Source: Alloascoidea africana (taxonomy: Eukaryota; Ascomycota; Alloascoideomycetes; Alloascoideales; Alloascoideaceae). From it: 64,000 nt of DNA. The stretch is taken from contig JAKTTT010000034.1 of the NCBI GenBank assembly GCA_030581615.1, positions 1-64,000 on the forward strand, read 5' to 3'. The notes beneath the pieces are model-generated. The model had not been told where the DNA came from. It did not search any database and saw nothing but the letters and a program-made list of their open reading frames with translations. Below, piece after piece: positions 1-12,800 of the stretch. How positions within the stretch are numbered: position 1 is the first letter of the stretch; every line of letters starts with the position of its first letter. The position numbers and the translations under genes are program-made.

Positions 1-1
1 G

Positions 2-112
2 TCCGCCGCCGAGACCGAGACCCCCGATATCCACACCGCCACGGGAGGAGCAGCCGCCATCCAGGTCGGCGCTGGCGTCGGCGCAGGCCTCCTGGCCCTG
101 CTCGCTCTCTAA
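2..112 (+). CDS. C-terminal end of a probable GPI-anchored surface protein (partial)
   Basis: The window opens inside an open frame that ends at the TAA at 110-112. The last 36 residues are a short polar Ser/Thr/Glu stretch, then Gly-Gly-Ala-Ala-Ala and a hydrophobic Val/Gly/Ala/Leu tail ending LLALLAL. A small-residue site followed by a hydrophobic C-terminus is the classic GPI-attachment signal of yeast wall and plasma-membrane proteins. Third codon positions are almost all G or C, unlike most genes here. The rest of the gene lies outside the window, so the family cannot be named. A plain membrane anchor is the alternative. Confidence 0.55.
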   Translation, partial: SAAETETPDIHTATGGAAAIQVGAGVGAGLLALLAL

Positions 113-553
113 GCAGTTTAGTTGTTCTTCCCCGTGCTGCTTCCCGGACGGGGTCTGTAGTCTAGCTGTTTCGTTTCGCCCTTTTCCCTTTTCCCTTTTC
201 CCTTTTCCCTTTTCCCTTTTCCCTTTTCCCTCCTGTTTGTGAAGTTTCGCCTAGAGAAGCGCCCTAGTCCGGTACATAGTACATAGTGTAATGAAAAACC
301 AAGCCCGCCGGCGCTTCCCCCAGAGTACCGTACACCCACACACCCACCCTCCGCCCCCCGCCCAGCTCAGAACAAACAAAGTGGCCTGCGCAAGCCCTCC
401 AGGGCACACACACTCAAGCATGGGCCGCATGGACAAAACAAGCTTCCTCTTCCGACCTCGTCTGCCCGATTTTGTCACCACTGTCCCTTTCTCTCCCCTT
501 CCTCCCCTTCTCTCCCCCGTCACACAAACACACGCTCGCCCCCCAGCCCGGTG
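113..553. other. Intergenic region with CCCTTTT repeat and pyrimidine-rich leader
   Basis: This stretch holds the 3' flank of the partial gene, the heptamer repeat at 179-230, and a strongly C/T-rich tract with CCCCTTCC-type runs leading to the next start codon. The tract resembles a yeast promoter and leader. The open frames here are low-complexity shadows. No RNA gene was recognised. Confidence 0.6.
179..230. repeat. (CCCTTTT)n microsatellite
   Basis: Seven uninterrupted copies of the heptamer CCCTTTT plus a final CCC lie in the 3' flank of the first partial gene. It is a pure polypyrimidine/polypurine strand pair. It is interstitial, so a telomeric origin is not indicated. Confidence 0.9.
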
Positions 554-1777
554 ATGCCCCTGCTCTCTGCCATGTCTCCCAAGTCCATCTCCACCGGCAC
601 CTCTTCTGCTGCACGCTCCAAGCCCTATCCCGACTACTATGCCTGGTCCCCCCGTAATGAGGTTGGCCAAACAAGCAACTCCGAAATGGACCCTAAAAGC
701 TCGCTGGAGAACGCGATTGACGCGAACGAGACTATGACCACCTACCTCAACGAGGAATCCGAGGAAGATATTTCTGATCCTGACACTGATCATGATGACT
801 ATCTCTATCCTATACGAACCCCAACTCTCTATTCTGCCGCCGCTAGCAGAAAGTGCACGACTCTGAACGATGGACTTTTCTCTGATATGGAGTCTTCTAA
901 TTACACATCATCCTATAAAGATGCGAATGCTCTTCCCGAAGACGATGATGAAAATGTCTCTGATGATGACGATTATGACGATGATGAAAATCTCACTAAC
1001 TATGATCAGGACGAAAAGGGCAACTACAATGACGACGAAGATTCTGCAGAAGAGATGGACTTTGACGTTGAGGCTGATGAAGCCGAGTTTGAACGATGGT
1101 TTACCAATGGTGTCTACGGCGAAGAAGAAGAAGAAGACAATGACGATGACAATGACGATGACAATGACAATAACGAAGAAGAAGCTTATTACTACAATGA
1201 TGACCCCAATGGATCGACTACTAGTTGTACAGGGGGCACCTTTGACAAAAACTTCTCTGACACAGTTGGACAGCGCCAACTGACGTCAAAAGAGGCAGAA
1301 CAACTTGCCAAACTGAGAAAGAGTATAAACCGGTACAAACCACTGAAGGCTTCCCGATTGAGATTATCAAGAAAACCTAATTATTCAAAAAATTCAAACA
1401 AACAACACACTTGTTCTTTGTCTCTATTACCCAAACGAAGAAACCCTTACTCCGTTGGTAATAACTATCCCTTTGAAAATAAAGTTTCCAAACCAACCAT
1501 CAAGAACAAAAACAGTAGCACTCTTGGTGGTGGTGTGCATCATCATCATCATCATCATCATCATTCACAACGGAGTACCGCATCACTACAAAAGAGATCA
1601 ACCCCAACCAGCATACCTTCCACAAAGGCGTGTTTGGAGAAAGTGGACAAGATTTTGCATTCACGAAAAAGCGTCCCTCTGAACAACGTCGTATGTATGG
1701 TACGTTCTTTCAAATGTTCCAATAGTGTATCCAAGGGAAATGACCGACTTTTACAGTATCTAGTAGACATGTCATGA
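554..1777 (+). CDS. Acidic low-complexity protein of unknown function
   Basis: Single-exon reading gives 407 residues from the ATG at 554; a second in-frame ATG follows at 572. Residues about 120-220 form a very acidic Asp/Glu/Asn region. After it comes a basic Lys/Arg/Ser-rich half with a run of nine His near residue 330. The C-terminal part contains the compact segment CLEKVDKILHSRKSVPLNN, which looks like a short conserved motif. A GTATGT donor at 1691 can be joined to an acceptor at 1922-1923 in the same phase. That gives a different end, ASWLARSISGSENGATLGR, with a stop at 1981-1983 (398 residues). No clear CTAAC branch site lies between, so both ends remain possible. I do not recognise the family. 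The acidic and basic halves would suit a nuclear or regulatory protein, but that is inference. Confidence 0.6.
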   Translation: MPLLSAMSPKSISTGTSSAARSKPYPDYYAWSPRNEVGQTSNSEMDPKSSLENAIDANETMTTYLNEESEEDISDPDTDHDDYLYPIRTPTLYSAAASRKCTTLNDGLFSDMESSNYTSSYKDANALPEDDDENVSDDDDYDDDENLTNYDQDEKGNYNDDEDSAEEMDFDVEADEAEFERWFTNGVYGEEEEEDNDDDNDDDNDNNEEEAYYYNDDPNGSTTSCTGGTFDKNFSDTVGQRQLTSKEAEQLAKLRKSINRYKPLKASRLRLSRKPNYSKNSNKQHTCSLSLLPKRRNPYSVGNNYPFENKVSKPTIKNKNSSTLGGGVHHHHHHHHHSQRSTASLQKRSTPTSIPSTKACLEKVDKILHSRKSVPLNNVVCMVRSFKCSNSVSKGNDRLLQYLVDMS

Positions 1778-1983
1778 TACTGCATCTGCATTCAATTTTT
1801 TTTTCTCTTCAGTTGTATTTTTCTCGCGTTTTTTTGCTTCTTCCCTCTTCTCTGCTCCCTTGTATCTTGCTCTCACTGTTTTTTTTTCTTTTTTTGATTT
1901 ATATTCCCTTTGGTTTTATTTAGGCAAGTTGGCTAGCACGGAGCATTTCCGGAAGTGAGAATGGAGCTACATTAGGCAGGTAA

Positions 1984-3890
1984 TCGGCCAGTGGATGCAT
2001 GAAACCATTCCTCACGACTCTTTCCTTTTTTTTTTTCCTTCCCTATTCCCATTTCGTTAGTGAATTATGAGTACACATATGCCCTTCTTGTGGTTTTTTC
2101 CCCCTTCCCTTCTTCCCCTTTTTCAACTAATTTCCATTTCCATTTCAATTTCAATTTTTTGTATTTCTTTTTCTTTTTTTTTACAAATGTCTTCTACTTT
2201 TTCATGTATTTAGCTTTCCATTCAATAAAATTTGGTTTGTACTTGTGACCGAATCGGAAGTTAATAAAAGTGTAAATTGATCAGCCGGTAACTATCAACA
2301 GCAGGAGCAGGTGTAGCTTCCAGGGAAAGAACCCCCCAAGCGCAAGCGCGTAGCCAACCGGAGGCAAGGTATAAACTTATGGGGTTTTTTTTTTACGGGT
2401 GGGAAGAAGGTACATCATCAGCCTCAATCTGGGATGGGATGTGTCACCCTGGACTGGACTTTGTTCGCCTGACCAACTATGTCCCTACTGGCAAAAATGC
2501 CGAGGTCTTTTTCTTTTTGTCGTGTCGTGTTTTTAAAGTCTCTCTCATGTCGTGGTTCCTAGCCATCAAAAAATTATAAAAGTGCTTGCTAGTCCAGCAA
2601 CCTTAGGATATTCGCTTTTGGTACCGTTATCCACGCGTAGAGACCATTTGTGGCCAAATGGATTGACTAGAACCGAACCTTTTTCTATCCTCAGGACGAA
2701 TGGTTGACGGGGGACCCGTAACTGAGGTTGAAGTTAGAACTGGGATATTGGTACTTAAACTGTGGACCTTGACACATTGTACCTCGGGCAAGTGGGTCCC
2801 ATCGACTCAACAGTCATCGTCTTCATCTTCACTACACCGCCGGTTCTTATATCCCTTCTCCCAATGGGGAGGCCTATTTTCAACAGTCAAGGAGACTGCA
2901 GCCTACGAAACAGGTCGATAATGGGAGACTCAAAGTAATGCCTTTATCGCAGGTCTACAATGCCCTATTATCGTGCTGGACATGCTTTGATTCCATCGCT
3001 GTCGTTCGTTGACTAGCATGTCTACAGTGACACACAGTAGATACATTATCCTAAACATTACCGAGAACCGGTAAAACCCCCCAACCCAACCTCCAAAATG
3101 TCCGCCCATATCTATCGCCAATCGGTGGTCCAAATATTGGGTCTGGATACAATGAGACACAAACCCATCTATTTGGTTGTTCAGGTATTCTTATTCCTAC
3201 TCCTTTGGTCTCGTGTTTTTTTTTGGGTGAACTCTACCTCAACTAAGGTTTACCCCCTATGGCTATTTGTGCTGTCTCACGCATACTTCAAACCAGTCGG
3301 AATCAGAATAGGGAGTTAAACTAAATGTAATAACTGCATGAGCGGGAGCAAGTCCAATATGATCTTCACTCCAAATCTTGGCTTTGACGCACTGCTATTT
3401 CACTACAGACTAGACAGGAGTATATACAAGGACATAAGGATTGAGATTTGAACCACAAATCGATCGTCGATATGGGTAGGAACTAACTAACACTGGGAAT
3501 GAATGGTAAGCTAGTACTTGACGGTATTAATTAATAAGACCAGGCAACAGACAACCCTCCCCAAGTGATGAGAACAATGATAATGGTGATCTGATTGGCA
3601 TTCATTCATGTCCATGCCTATCCTGTCCAACTATTATATAGGAAAAAAAATGACAACTGTAAAAACGCAAATTTGGAGGCTTTCTTTCCAAACCTTCGAT
3701 TCTCAATTCCTGTTCCAGGCACATTTTTTTATTTATTTTATATGCCTTTTGGTGTACCGCCGTACCCACATTTCCCATTATCCATCACAGCTACTACCCC
3801 TATTTTTCCCCCCTCTTCCCTTTCCTTTTGCATATATAGATTTTTATTCTTTTTAATCCTAGTTGTTGGACTTGAGAGGGACATTCCGTT
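1984..3890. other. Long intergenic region upstream of NUM1
   Basis: This 1.9-kb stretch has no convincing gene. It begins with T-rich 3'-flank sequence (to about 2250). About 2280-2830 is less AT-rich and contains an imperfect long stem at 2711-2800. The rest is mixed sequence leading to a TATATA element at 3833-3838, some 55 bases before the NUM1 start. The longest frame (3098-3319, 73 codons, one hydrophobic stretch, good start context) is too short and unsupported to call a gene. Confidence 0.6.
3833..3838 (+). promoter_or_regulatory. TATA element before NUM1
   Basis: TATATA sits about 53 bases before the chosen start ATG at 3891, after a pyrimidine-rich stretch. The arrangement fits a short-leader yeast promoter. 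It supports the start in the upstream exon rather than one further inside. Confidence 0.4.
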
Positions 3891-6800
3891 ATGTCTGGAA
3901 CAGAACAAGACTCTGGCGGGCTTGTAAAGAACGATATAGATCCCTCCAGCTCATCATCATCATCATCTTCATCTCAATTAAAGTTTAGGCATCATAGTGA
4001 GTCAGGGAAAATAAAAGCTGAAAAACACGAACCGAACCTGCAACAACCACAACAACAAGAACAAGAACCAGCACAAAAGACTGAGGTCAGTGCACCTTTA
4101 TCGCCCAATTTGAGCACTTCTTCAGGCGACAACCCGAATAAAAACATGGCTGGTGGTGAGCGGGATAATAGCAATGCGGATAATGCTCCTTCTACGCCTG
4201 TAAAGGTATGGCACATTCTGGCTTTTTCTTGTCTTTTGAGCCCTGAGCAGCAACACAACAGGGAATGCATCTGCCGAATTTTTCCCCTGACAATTTTTTT
4301 TTTTTGGTTTTAGGAGGAGGCTGGCGCTGCTCGACAATCGGCCTTGGAATACCAAAACCAAGATGAGAATACTTTTTCAGATGCTGTGATACAGGCCAAG
4401 GAGAAAGACATGAAGCTCGTGGTGGACCTTGGTGAAAGCCTGCTTGCTGAATGCCGGAGACTCCAGGCGGTTATAGCTGATAAGGACAAGATGGTTATCA
4501 GGATAGAGAATGAAAAGAAGAGCTTAGAAAAGAATAACCACGCATTTCAATTACGAGTTGAAGAATTAAGTGCTGCAGAAGGTATGCCTTGTGACCATTA
4601 CATTTTCCTTTGCTCTTATACCTATGACATGCGATTAATTATTTTTCCTACCTTTCATCATGTTCTAACTTTTCTTTTTACTTTTTTTTTTTTTTTGGTA
4701 GATCAGCTAAAGGATAGAAACTGGGACTTGGAAACAAAAATCGAAGCGATTGAGAAGGAATCGCAAATGGCTAATGATAAGCTTAACAGAATGCTCTCCG
4801 AAACGGGGAAACTGAACGATTCACGATCCGAGCATCTAATAATGATAGAGTCTCTAAGATTAAAAGAGGCAGAACTTTTGGAGGAAAACGAGAGACTAAA
4901 AGGTTTGCAATTGGATCTTGAGAATTCAGTGAAAGCAAATGACGAACTATACGAAGAAAACGCACAACTTCATAAACAAGTCGAGGAGTTAGAGTCCAAA
5001 TTAAAGAATCAATCTACCATAGCCCCTTCTTTGGAACCTCCTCCTTATAGCTATGGATCTGACGATGATGATGATGGTAGAGATACAGACACTGGCAGGA
5101 AAACGCCTACTTTGGTACCGCCAAAATCACCAATTAAGCCTACACCTGCTAAGAATGCCGCTTTGGAGTCCGAAACGCTAAGATCCAGTCTGACTCGAGC
5201 TCATCAAACTATACATAGGCTGAGAACTGTCTTGCTAAACGAGAGAGCGGAAAGAATGAATCTTGAGAGAAAGTTACAAACAATCAGCCCGGAGGCTTCC
5301 CGTAGCATGAAAAAGAAAGCAGATACACACTCTCCTGGACTGGTGGGTGCAGGCAATAGAAAATCGCAAACTCATATCTATGAACATCCATCTTCATCTT
5401 TTGACGACATTGGGGCTGGTGAAGGTTGGGAAAATGTTGAGGAGACAGGAATGGCAAGCACCTCTTTGACGCAAAGTGACATGTTCCTAACTGCTTTGGA
5501 GTCTGCTGATGAGACCTCTACCACCGAAGAAGACTACATGACAGGGAAAGAGACATTAGGCGAATCGGATGACCAAGAAACCGAGACCGAAACTGAAGAT
5601 ACCCCGAGTCCTTTCCTTAGATCAAGAACTTCGAGAAACCGAGAAATAATCGAATCGAGTACAATTAATTATGATTCATCTGAAGAGGATTTGATTAGTG
5701 CATCCAGATTGAGCAAAATCAGCAATCCCTATCTATTTGCAAAGAAGCCGACTTGTCATAAGGGCAAAGGAACAACATCTCCTGAAGTTTTGAGTTTGCA
5801 AGCTGCTCTTGAAAGAGCCCAACTCCAAGATGTAACCCCACAGTCCTTATCAAGAGAGCTTGAGTTCCATCATGATGACTTTACTTACATTTCTCCTACT
5901 GAGGATTATGATCGTACATCTGCATCACTATCCACAATGAAAGAAACTGAAATTGAACTTTCTGACCTTATTGAGATTGCAGAAAGCAAAGGTTTCGAAC
6001 TTGTGCAACGTACCGAATATGCCCGATTAATTCAAAAGGCTCGACATCCAAATGTGGAAGATATCAATGAACATGCCAAGAACTTGAGTCTTATTGCAAT
6101 CCCCATTGCCGATCATGAGACTTTGTTAGAGTCCAACAAAGAGTTAAAGGAAAAGTTGGCCGCTCCCAAACCAATAGATGATAATCAATTTAACGATATT
6201 ATCAAAGAGAAAGGTCTCGTTACACTTTCAAAGGAGGAATACGAAAATCTACAAAAGTCACTTAATGAACCCAAGGTGGACTATATTTCAGAAAAAGCGA
6301 CTATATTGGGTCTTTCAGTAGTCCCGAAACAAGAACTTGAAGAGTTGAAGACTAAAGCTGAATCTCCGGATTTGGATCATTTGAAATTGAAATCAAAACA
6401 ACTTGGTTTGGCGCTTGTTCCAGAAGATGGTTACAACGATTTGAAGGCGAAAGTTGAGCATCCTACTGTTGAATACATTGAATCTATTGCGAAAAATGCT
6501 GGTCTGGCAACAGTACCGACGAAAAACTACGAGGACCTAATTTCTAAAACGCAAAATCCAAGTTCAGATTATATCATTGCGATTGCGAAAGATGCGGGAC
6601 TTGTTGCTATTGAAAAGTCAAAGCATGATGATATGTCCAAACTTGCAAATTCCCCGCCTATTGAACATTTAACCGAGAAAGCTAAAGCACTTGGCTTCAC
6701 CACTGTGGAAACGGAAAAATATCAGGAACTAAAGAACGTTGTTGAACATCCTGATGAAAAATTCATCTCGTCTAATGCATCACAGCTTGGATTTGTAACA

Positions 6801-9800
6801 CTCAAGAAAGATCTATACGATGATATCCTGGGTAAAGCTAATAACCCCAGCGAATCACATCTGAAAGAGAAAGCAGACGTTCTTGGGCTTGTAGCCATTG
6901 GTAAAAGCAAATACTCAGACTTGATTGAAAAGACAGAAAAGCCAAGTTCCAAGTACATTTCAGAAACTGCAAAAACTGTAGGCCTGGTTGCAGTGGAGAA
7001 ACCAGTCTATGATGAACTACTCTCTAAAGCCAATACCCCTTCAATTGATCATATTCAGGAAAAAGCAAAAACTCTTGGATTTTCAGCTATCAAGGAATCT
7101 GAGTATCTTGGCATGAAGAAGATTGTTGAACAGCCCGATGAAAAGTTTATCTCTGATAAAGCTGCAAAGCTTGGGCTAGCTACTGTTGAAAAAGCCAAGC
7201 TTGACAATTTGATTGAAAAAACGGAGAAACCAAGCTTAGACTATGTTAAAGAACTTTCTAAAGGAGCGGGACTTGTTGCCTTAGAAAAGGCTGCTTTTGA
7301 TGATTTATCGGAAAAAGCAAACTCTCCTAATATTGAGCACATCACTGAAAAGGCAAAAGGCCTTTCTTACACCACAGTTAAAGACAAAGAGTATACCGAC
7401 CTCCGAAAACTGGTTGAACAGCCAGATGAAAAGTTCATTAATGATAAGGCACAAACATTAGGACTTGTTACAGTGACAAGAAAGAAATACGATGATTTAA
7501 TTCAAAAAACAGAAAACCCCGGTGTTGAGTATATCAAGAATATTGCCAGCAAGAACGGCCTCATGGCTGTTGACAAAGCAATCTATGAAGACCTTTCTTC
7601 CAAAGCAAATACACCTTCGGTTGATCATATTGTGGAGAAGGCTAAAGATCTTGGTTTTACAGCAATTAAGCAAAGTGAGTACCTTGACTTGAAAGAAATT
7701 GTTGATCGTCCAGATGTGTCTCATGTCACTGAAAAGGCGACTGCTCTTGGTCTTGTTGCCGTACCCCAAAAAAAGTATTCAGATCTTGTTGAAAAGACTG
7801 AAAACCCCAGCAAGGATTATATTGAAGGTATTGCTAAAAGTGCAGGACTCGTTGCCATTGCTAATGGAATTTTTGGTGAGCTATCAAAGAAAGCTGATTC
7901 TCCTGATATTGAACACATAAGAGAGAAATCAAAGTCACTTGGGTTCTTGGCGGTAAAGGAAACGGAATATAATGAGTTAAGAAAGACTGTTGAACATCCA
8001 GATCCCAGCTTTATCAAGGAAAAGGCAGGTAACTTAGGTTTCGAGACGATTCCCAAAGAGAAATATTCCGATATGCTGGGAAAGATAGAAAATCCTACCA
8101 AGGACTACATCTCTGGAGTTGCCAATGCTGCGGGACTAATAGCGGTTGAGAAGGACCTCTACCAACAGGTCTTAGAGAAGGCAGATAACCCCACAATTGC
8201 TCATATCACAGAAAAATCGGGACTGCTCGGTTATGTACCTGTTAAGGAAGTCGACTTTCAAAGCTTGAAGAACTTGGTAGAGCAACCAGATAAAAATTTT
8301 ATTGAAGAAAAAGGGTTGGCTCTTGGCCTTACCAGTATACCTAAGGAAGAGTACACAACTCTTATCGAAAAGACCAAAAATCCTAGTGTGGAATACATAT
8401 CAGGAATCGCGGAAAAAGCAGGGCTCGTTGCAGTTAAGAAACCCAATTATGATGATCTATCAGTAAAAGCCAATTCTCCAAATCTCGAGCATATTCAAGA
8501 AAAATCTAAACCCTTGGGTTATTTGCCAGTGAAAGAGTCTGAATACCTCACTCTACAAAAGACTTGTGCGCAACCAGATGAGAAATTCCTCGAAGAAAAG
8601 GCTGCTAAACTGGGATTGGCTACAATTTCAAAAGAAAAGCTTACTGATCTTATAAATAAGACTGAAACCCCAACTGAGGACTATATAATAAACCTTGCCA
8701 AGAAGTCTGGTCTAGTCGCAGTGGCAAAAGATCTGTATGATGATACACTCAAGAAAGCTAATTCTCCAGACGTTGATCACATTCGGGAGATTTCAAAACC
8801 ACTTGGCTATCTTCCCATTGAAGAGAAAGAGTACTCGGTTCTTAAGCGCACAGTGGAAACGCCAGAAAAATCATTTATTGATGACAAGGCAAAGGAGCTT
8901 GGACTCGTGACCCTCCCTAAAGAAAGATACAAGGAGTTGGCTAAAATTGAGTCTAGCCCAGATGAGGAATTTATCAGTGAGAAAGCTGGTGAAATTGGAC
9001 TTGTGGCAGTTAAAAAGGAAAAATACACGGATCTGCTTGATAAAACAGAGACCCCTAATGTTGAGTACATTACAAGCATTGCCAAGAAAACGGGATTGGT
9101 TACCTTGAGCGAAGCGGAATACACAAAATTGTCTGAAGAAGTGAACTCTCCCACAATTGATCGAATAAGCGAGAAGGCTAAGAATCTCGGCTTCAGAGCA
9201 GTTAAGGAGACAGAGTATCTAGATCTTCAAAAAACAGTTGATCAACCAGATGAGACATTTATCGCCGAGAAAGCTAAAAAGCTGGGCTTTGTGGCTGTTC
9301 GCAAAGAGGAATTTGAAGATCTTGAGGGAAAAGCCAACAATCCGGATGAGATTCACCTATCGAAGAAAGCAGATGTGCTTGGTCTTGTAACCGTTCCCAA
9401 AGAAAAATACTCTGAGTTGGTCGAGAAGACAGAAAAGCCTAGTAAAGATTATATCACGGGCATAGCTAAAGAGGCAGGACTTGTAGCAGTTGAAGACAAG
9501 GTATATCATGAGCTTTTCAACAATGCAAATTCTCCGGATATTGAACACGTTAAAGACTCAGCTGCATCTCATGGATGCCTTGTGGTTCTGAAGAATGACT
9601 TTGAAGAGATGAAAAAGACTGTAGAGCAACCAGACGTGGACTTTATTTCTGAAAAAGCAAAGGATGTTGGCTATGTCGCAGTTTCAAAGGAAGACTATGC
9701 ACAACTTGAGAAACCAGCAATCGAGAGAATAAACCAGCTTGCCGATGGTTTGGGATATGATGTACTCGCAAAGAAGGAGCACAAGGATTTGTTGGATAGC

Positions 9801-12800
9801 ATTGATCACCCTAATCCAAAATACATTGCTGAAAAAGCAGAGCTAACTGGCCTAGTTGCAATTCCTAAAGAGGAGCATCAAAGTCTGGTGCAAACAGCTA
9901 ACCAACCTAGCATGGAGTTCTTGACCGAAAAATCAAAAGAGCTGAAACATGTTGTTATTCCAAACGATGAACATGACCAACTTCACAAGAACGCCAATTC
10001 TCCAGATCTGGGCCACCTTGTTGAAAAGGCTGCTACTATCGGCTATGTGGTTACTGGAAAGAAAGAGCATGATGATCTAAGTAACAAGGCGTTGCATCCA
10101 GATATAGATTACATCTCTGAAAAGGCAACAGAAATTGGATTTGCGACCATACCTAAAGAGAAACTATCCAAACTGGAGGCGGTTTATGAAAAGCCAGACG
10201 CTGAATTTGTTAAGGAAAAAGCAACTGGTCTTGGATTGATTGCAATACCTAAAAACGATTATAACCAGTTGGAGAAGAATGCAAATAAACCAACAAAGGA
10301 CAGACTAACTGAGCTTGCTACTGGTCTCGGATTGGCAGCTGTAGCAAAAGAAAAGTTTGACAAGTTGTTACAAATAAATAACGATCCTGACGAAAACTTC
10401 ATAACTGAGAAAGCTCAAGCCAGAGGACTGACTGTTGCGCCTAAAGATGATTATGAAAAGCTCGTATCTACAGTTGATGCTCCAAGTGAGACCTTCTTAA
10501 CAGAAAAGGCCAAGTTGCTAGGTCTTCATATTCTTCCCGAAGAAAAGTATAGTACACTGAAGGTCATTAGTGAAGATCCTAGTGAGGTATTCTTAACTGA
10601 AAAGGCTGATGCCAAGGGATTCAAGATTGTCCCCAAGAAGGAATACTCTGAGTTGGTTTCAACTTTCAATGATCCTTCTGAAATGTTTTTGGCTGAAAAA
10701 TCAAATTCTAAGGGACTGGAGCTGGTCCCAAAAGATCAATACAAGGAATTGATTTCTACAATTAATGAACCCGATCAGAAGTATTTGTCTCAAAAGGCTT
10801 CTTTCCAAGGATTTGACCTGGTACCAAAGGAAGAACACCAGAAGCTTTTATCTACAGTTGCAGATCCGGACCAAAGCTTCTTAAAGGATAAGGCCCTTGT
10901 GAATGGATTTGATCTAGTTCCTACTAAAGAACATGAACAACTTGTAAAGAGTGTAAGCTTCCCTGGGGTGGAGTATTTATCTGAGAAAGCGGCCGATCAA
11001 GGTTTCTTTATTCTTCCAAAGAAGGAACATGAAGAGTTAATCCGTAAAATGACCGATCCTACTGTTGGTGAGATTGAAGAGAAAGCGCATGTCAAAGGAT
11101 ACGATATGTTACTCAAAGAGGACCATACTAAACTAATGAACGACGCCAACAATCCGGCAGTTGATCATGTTGTTACAAAAGCAGCAGCAATTGGTTTGGT
11201 GGCTATTCCCAAGATAGAGTTTGAGAAAATGGAGAAAGACATTAAAGATCCTTCGATGAGCTATTTGGAAGAAAAAGCAGTGTATCTCAAGCAGAAGCTT
11301 ATTCCTCAAGACGCTTATGAAAAGATGGTTTCACAAATATCTGAACCTGACTCAAAGTTCCTTGCAGAGAAGGCAGCTAGAATTGGTTATGTCACGGTTC
11401 CTAAGGAAGAATACAACAATGTTCTAAAGACAGCAAATGATCCTGACAAGAATCATATTACTCAAAAAGCAAGCGCTTTTGGGTTAGTGGTGGTTCCGAA
11501 ACAGGAGTATGATGATCTCCAAAAGATTGTTAATGAGCCAGATGAAGATTTCCTATCTAGCAGTGCGGGATCTAGGGGATTGGAGCTAATTGCTTCTGAA
11601 GAACGTAAAAGGCTATTGTCTACCATGAACGATCCTAGTGAAGACTTCCTAATTGAAAAAGCTAAACTTAAAGGTTTTGATCTTCTACCCATTAAAGATC
11701 ACCTAAGCTTCAGGTCAATTGTGAATGATCCGGATGAAGGGTTCTTGACTGAAAAGGCAACCACAAAGGGACTCATTCTTGTGCCTATAAAGGAGCACGA
11801 GAAGCTAGTTGCAACGTCAGAAAAGCCGGATCAAGAATTCCTTGTTGAAAAGTCCAAAGCCAAAGGATTTGACCTCATAGAGACTGAAGAACATCAAAAG
11901 TTGATATCAATCGAGAACGATCCTGATCAAAGTTTCTTGACTGAAAAGGCCAAAGTCAAAGGATTTGATCTCATTAATAGTGAAGAGCACAAGAAGCTTG
12001 TTAATATATCTCAGGATCCTGACCAAAATTTCCTTGCCGAGAAAGCGAAAGACAAAGGATTCACTCTAGTGCATGTGGAAGAGCACCAGAAACTGGTTTC
12101 ACTTGAAAAGAATCCAGATCAGAGTTTCCTTGTTGATAAAGCAAAAGCCAGAGGATTTGATCTTATCCCGCTGGAAGAACACAAGAAATTGATTGCGACC
12201 TTTGAAGAACCGGACCAAAGTTTCTTAATTGAAAAGGCGCACGCAAGAGGACTTACCATTGTTCCAGTAGAAGAACACGAGAAGCTTACTTCCATTGTAA
12301 ATGACCCTGGCCAGAACTTCCTTGCGGAAAAGGCCAAAACCAGAGGATTTGATCTCATTCCGGTGGAAGAGCACAAGAAGCTAATTTCAATTGAGAACGA
12401 CCCAGATCAGAGTTTCCTCGTTGAGAAAGCAAAAGCTAAAGGGTTTGATTTGGTACCAGGCGAGGAGCATAAGAACCTTCTGGCTACAGTTGCCAGTCCC
12501 GCTAAATCGTTTTTGGACGAGAAGGCAGCGGCTAACGGTTTCTTGTTGGTAGAAAAGAAGGAGCATGAGCGAGCATTGTCAACTCTTGAATCTCCTGACG
12601 TCAAATTCTTGGAAGATAAAGCGAAACCTCTTGGATTTGACTTGGTGGCAACTAGTCAGCACAATAGATTGCTTTCTATTGAGAATGACCCAGATCAAGT
12701 GTTCCTCGTTCAAAAAGCATCCTCTAAAGGGTTTAATCTGGTTCCAGTTGAAGAGCACCAACGACTTAAAACAACTGTGAGCGACCCTGACCAAAACTTT

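Noticed and set aside
179-230. CCCTTTT repeats as telomeric sequence
   Set aside because: Interstitial and short, next to a normal gene, with no subtelomeric features; reads as a microsatellite.
2280-2830. SRP RNA, RNase P or RNase MRP RNA in the less AT-rich stretch
   Set aside because: None of the conserved blocks I could recall for these RNAs was found; only a weak stem remains.
3098-3319. 73-codon frame with a hydrophobic segment and good start context
   Set aside because: Short, no family recognised, and no support from neighbours or splice signals; random occurrence is likely.
4582-4701. In-frame segment of NUM1 as coding sequence
   Set aside because: It begins GTATGC, ends in a long T tract plus GGTAG, translates to Phe-rich sequence breaking a coiled coil, and its removal keeps the frame.
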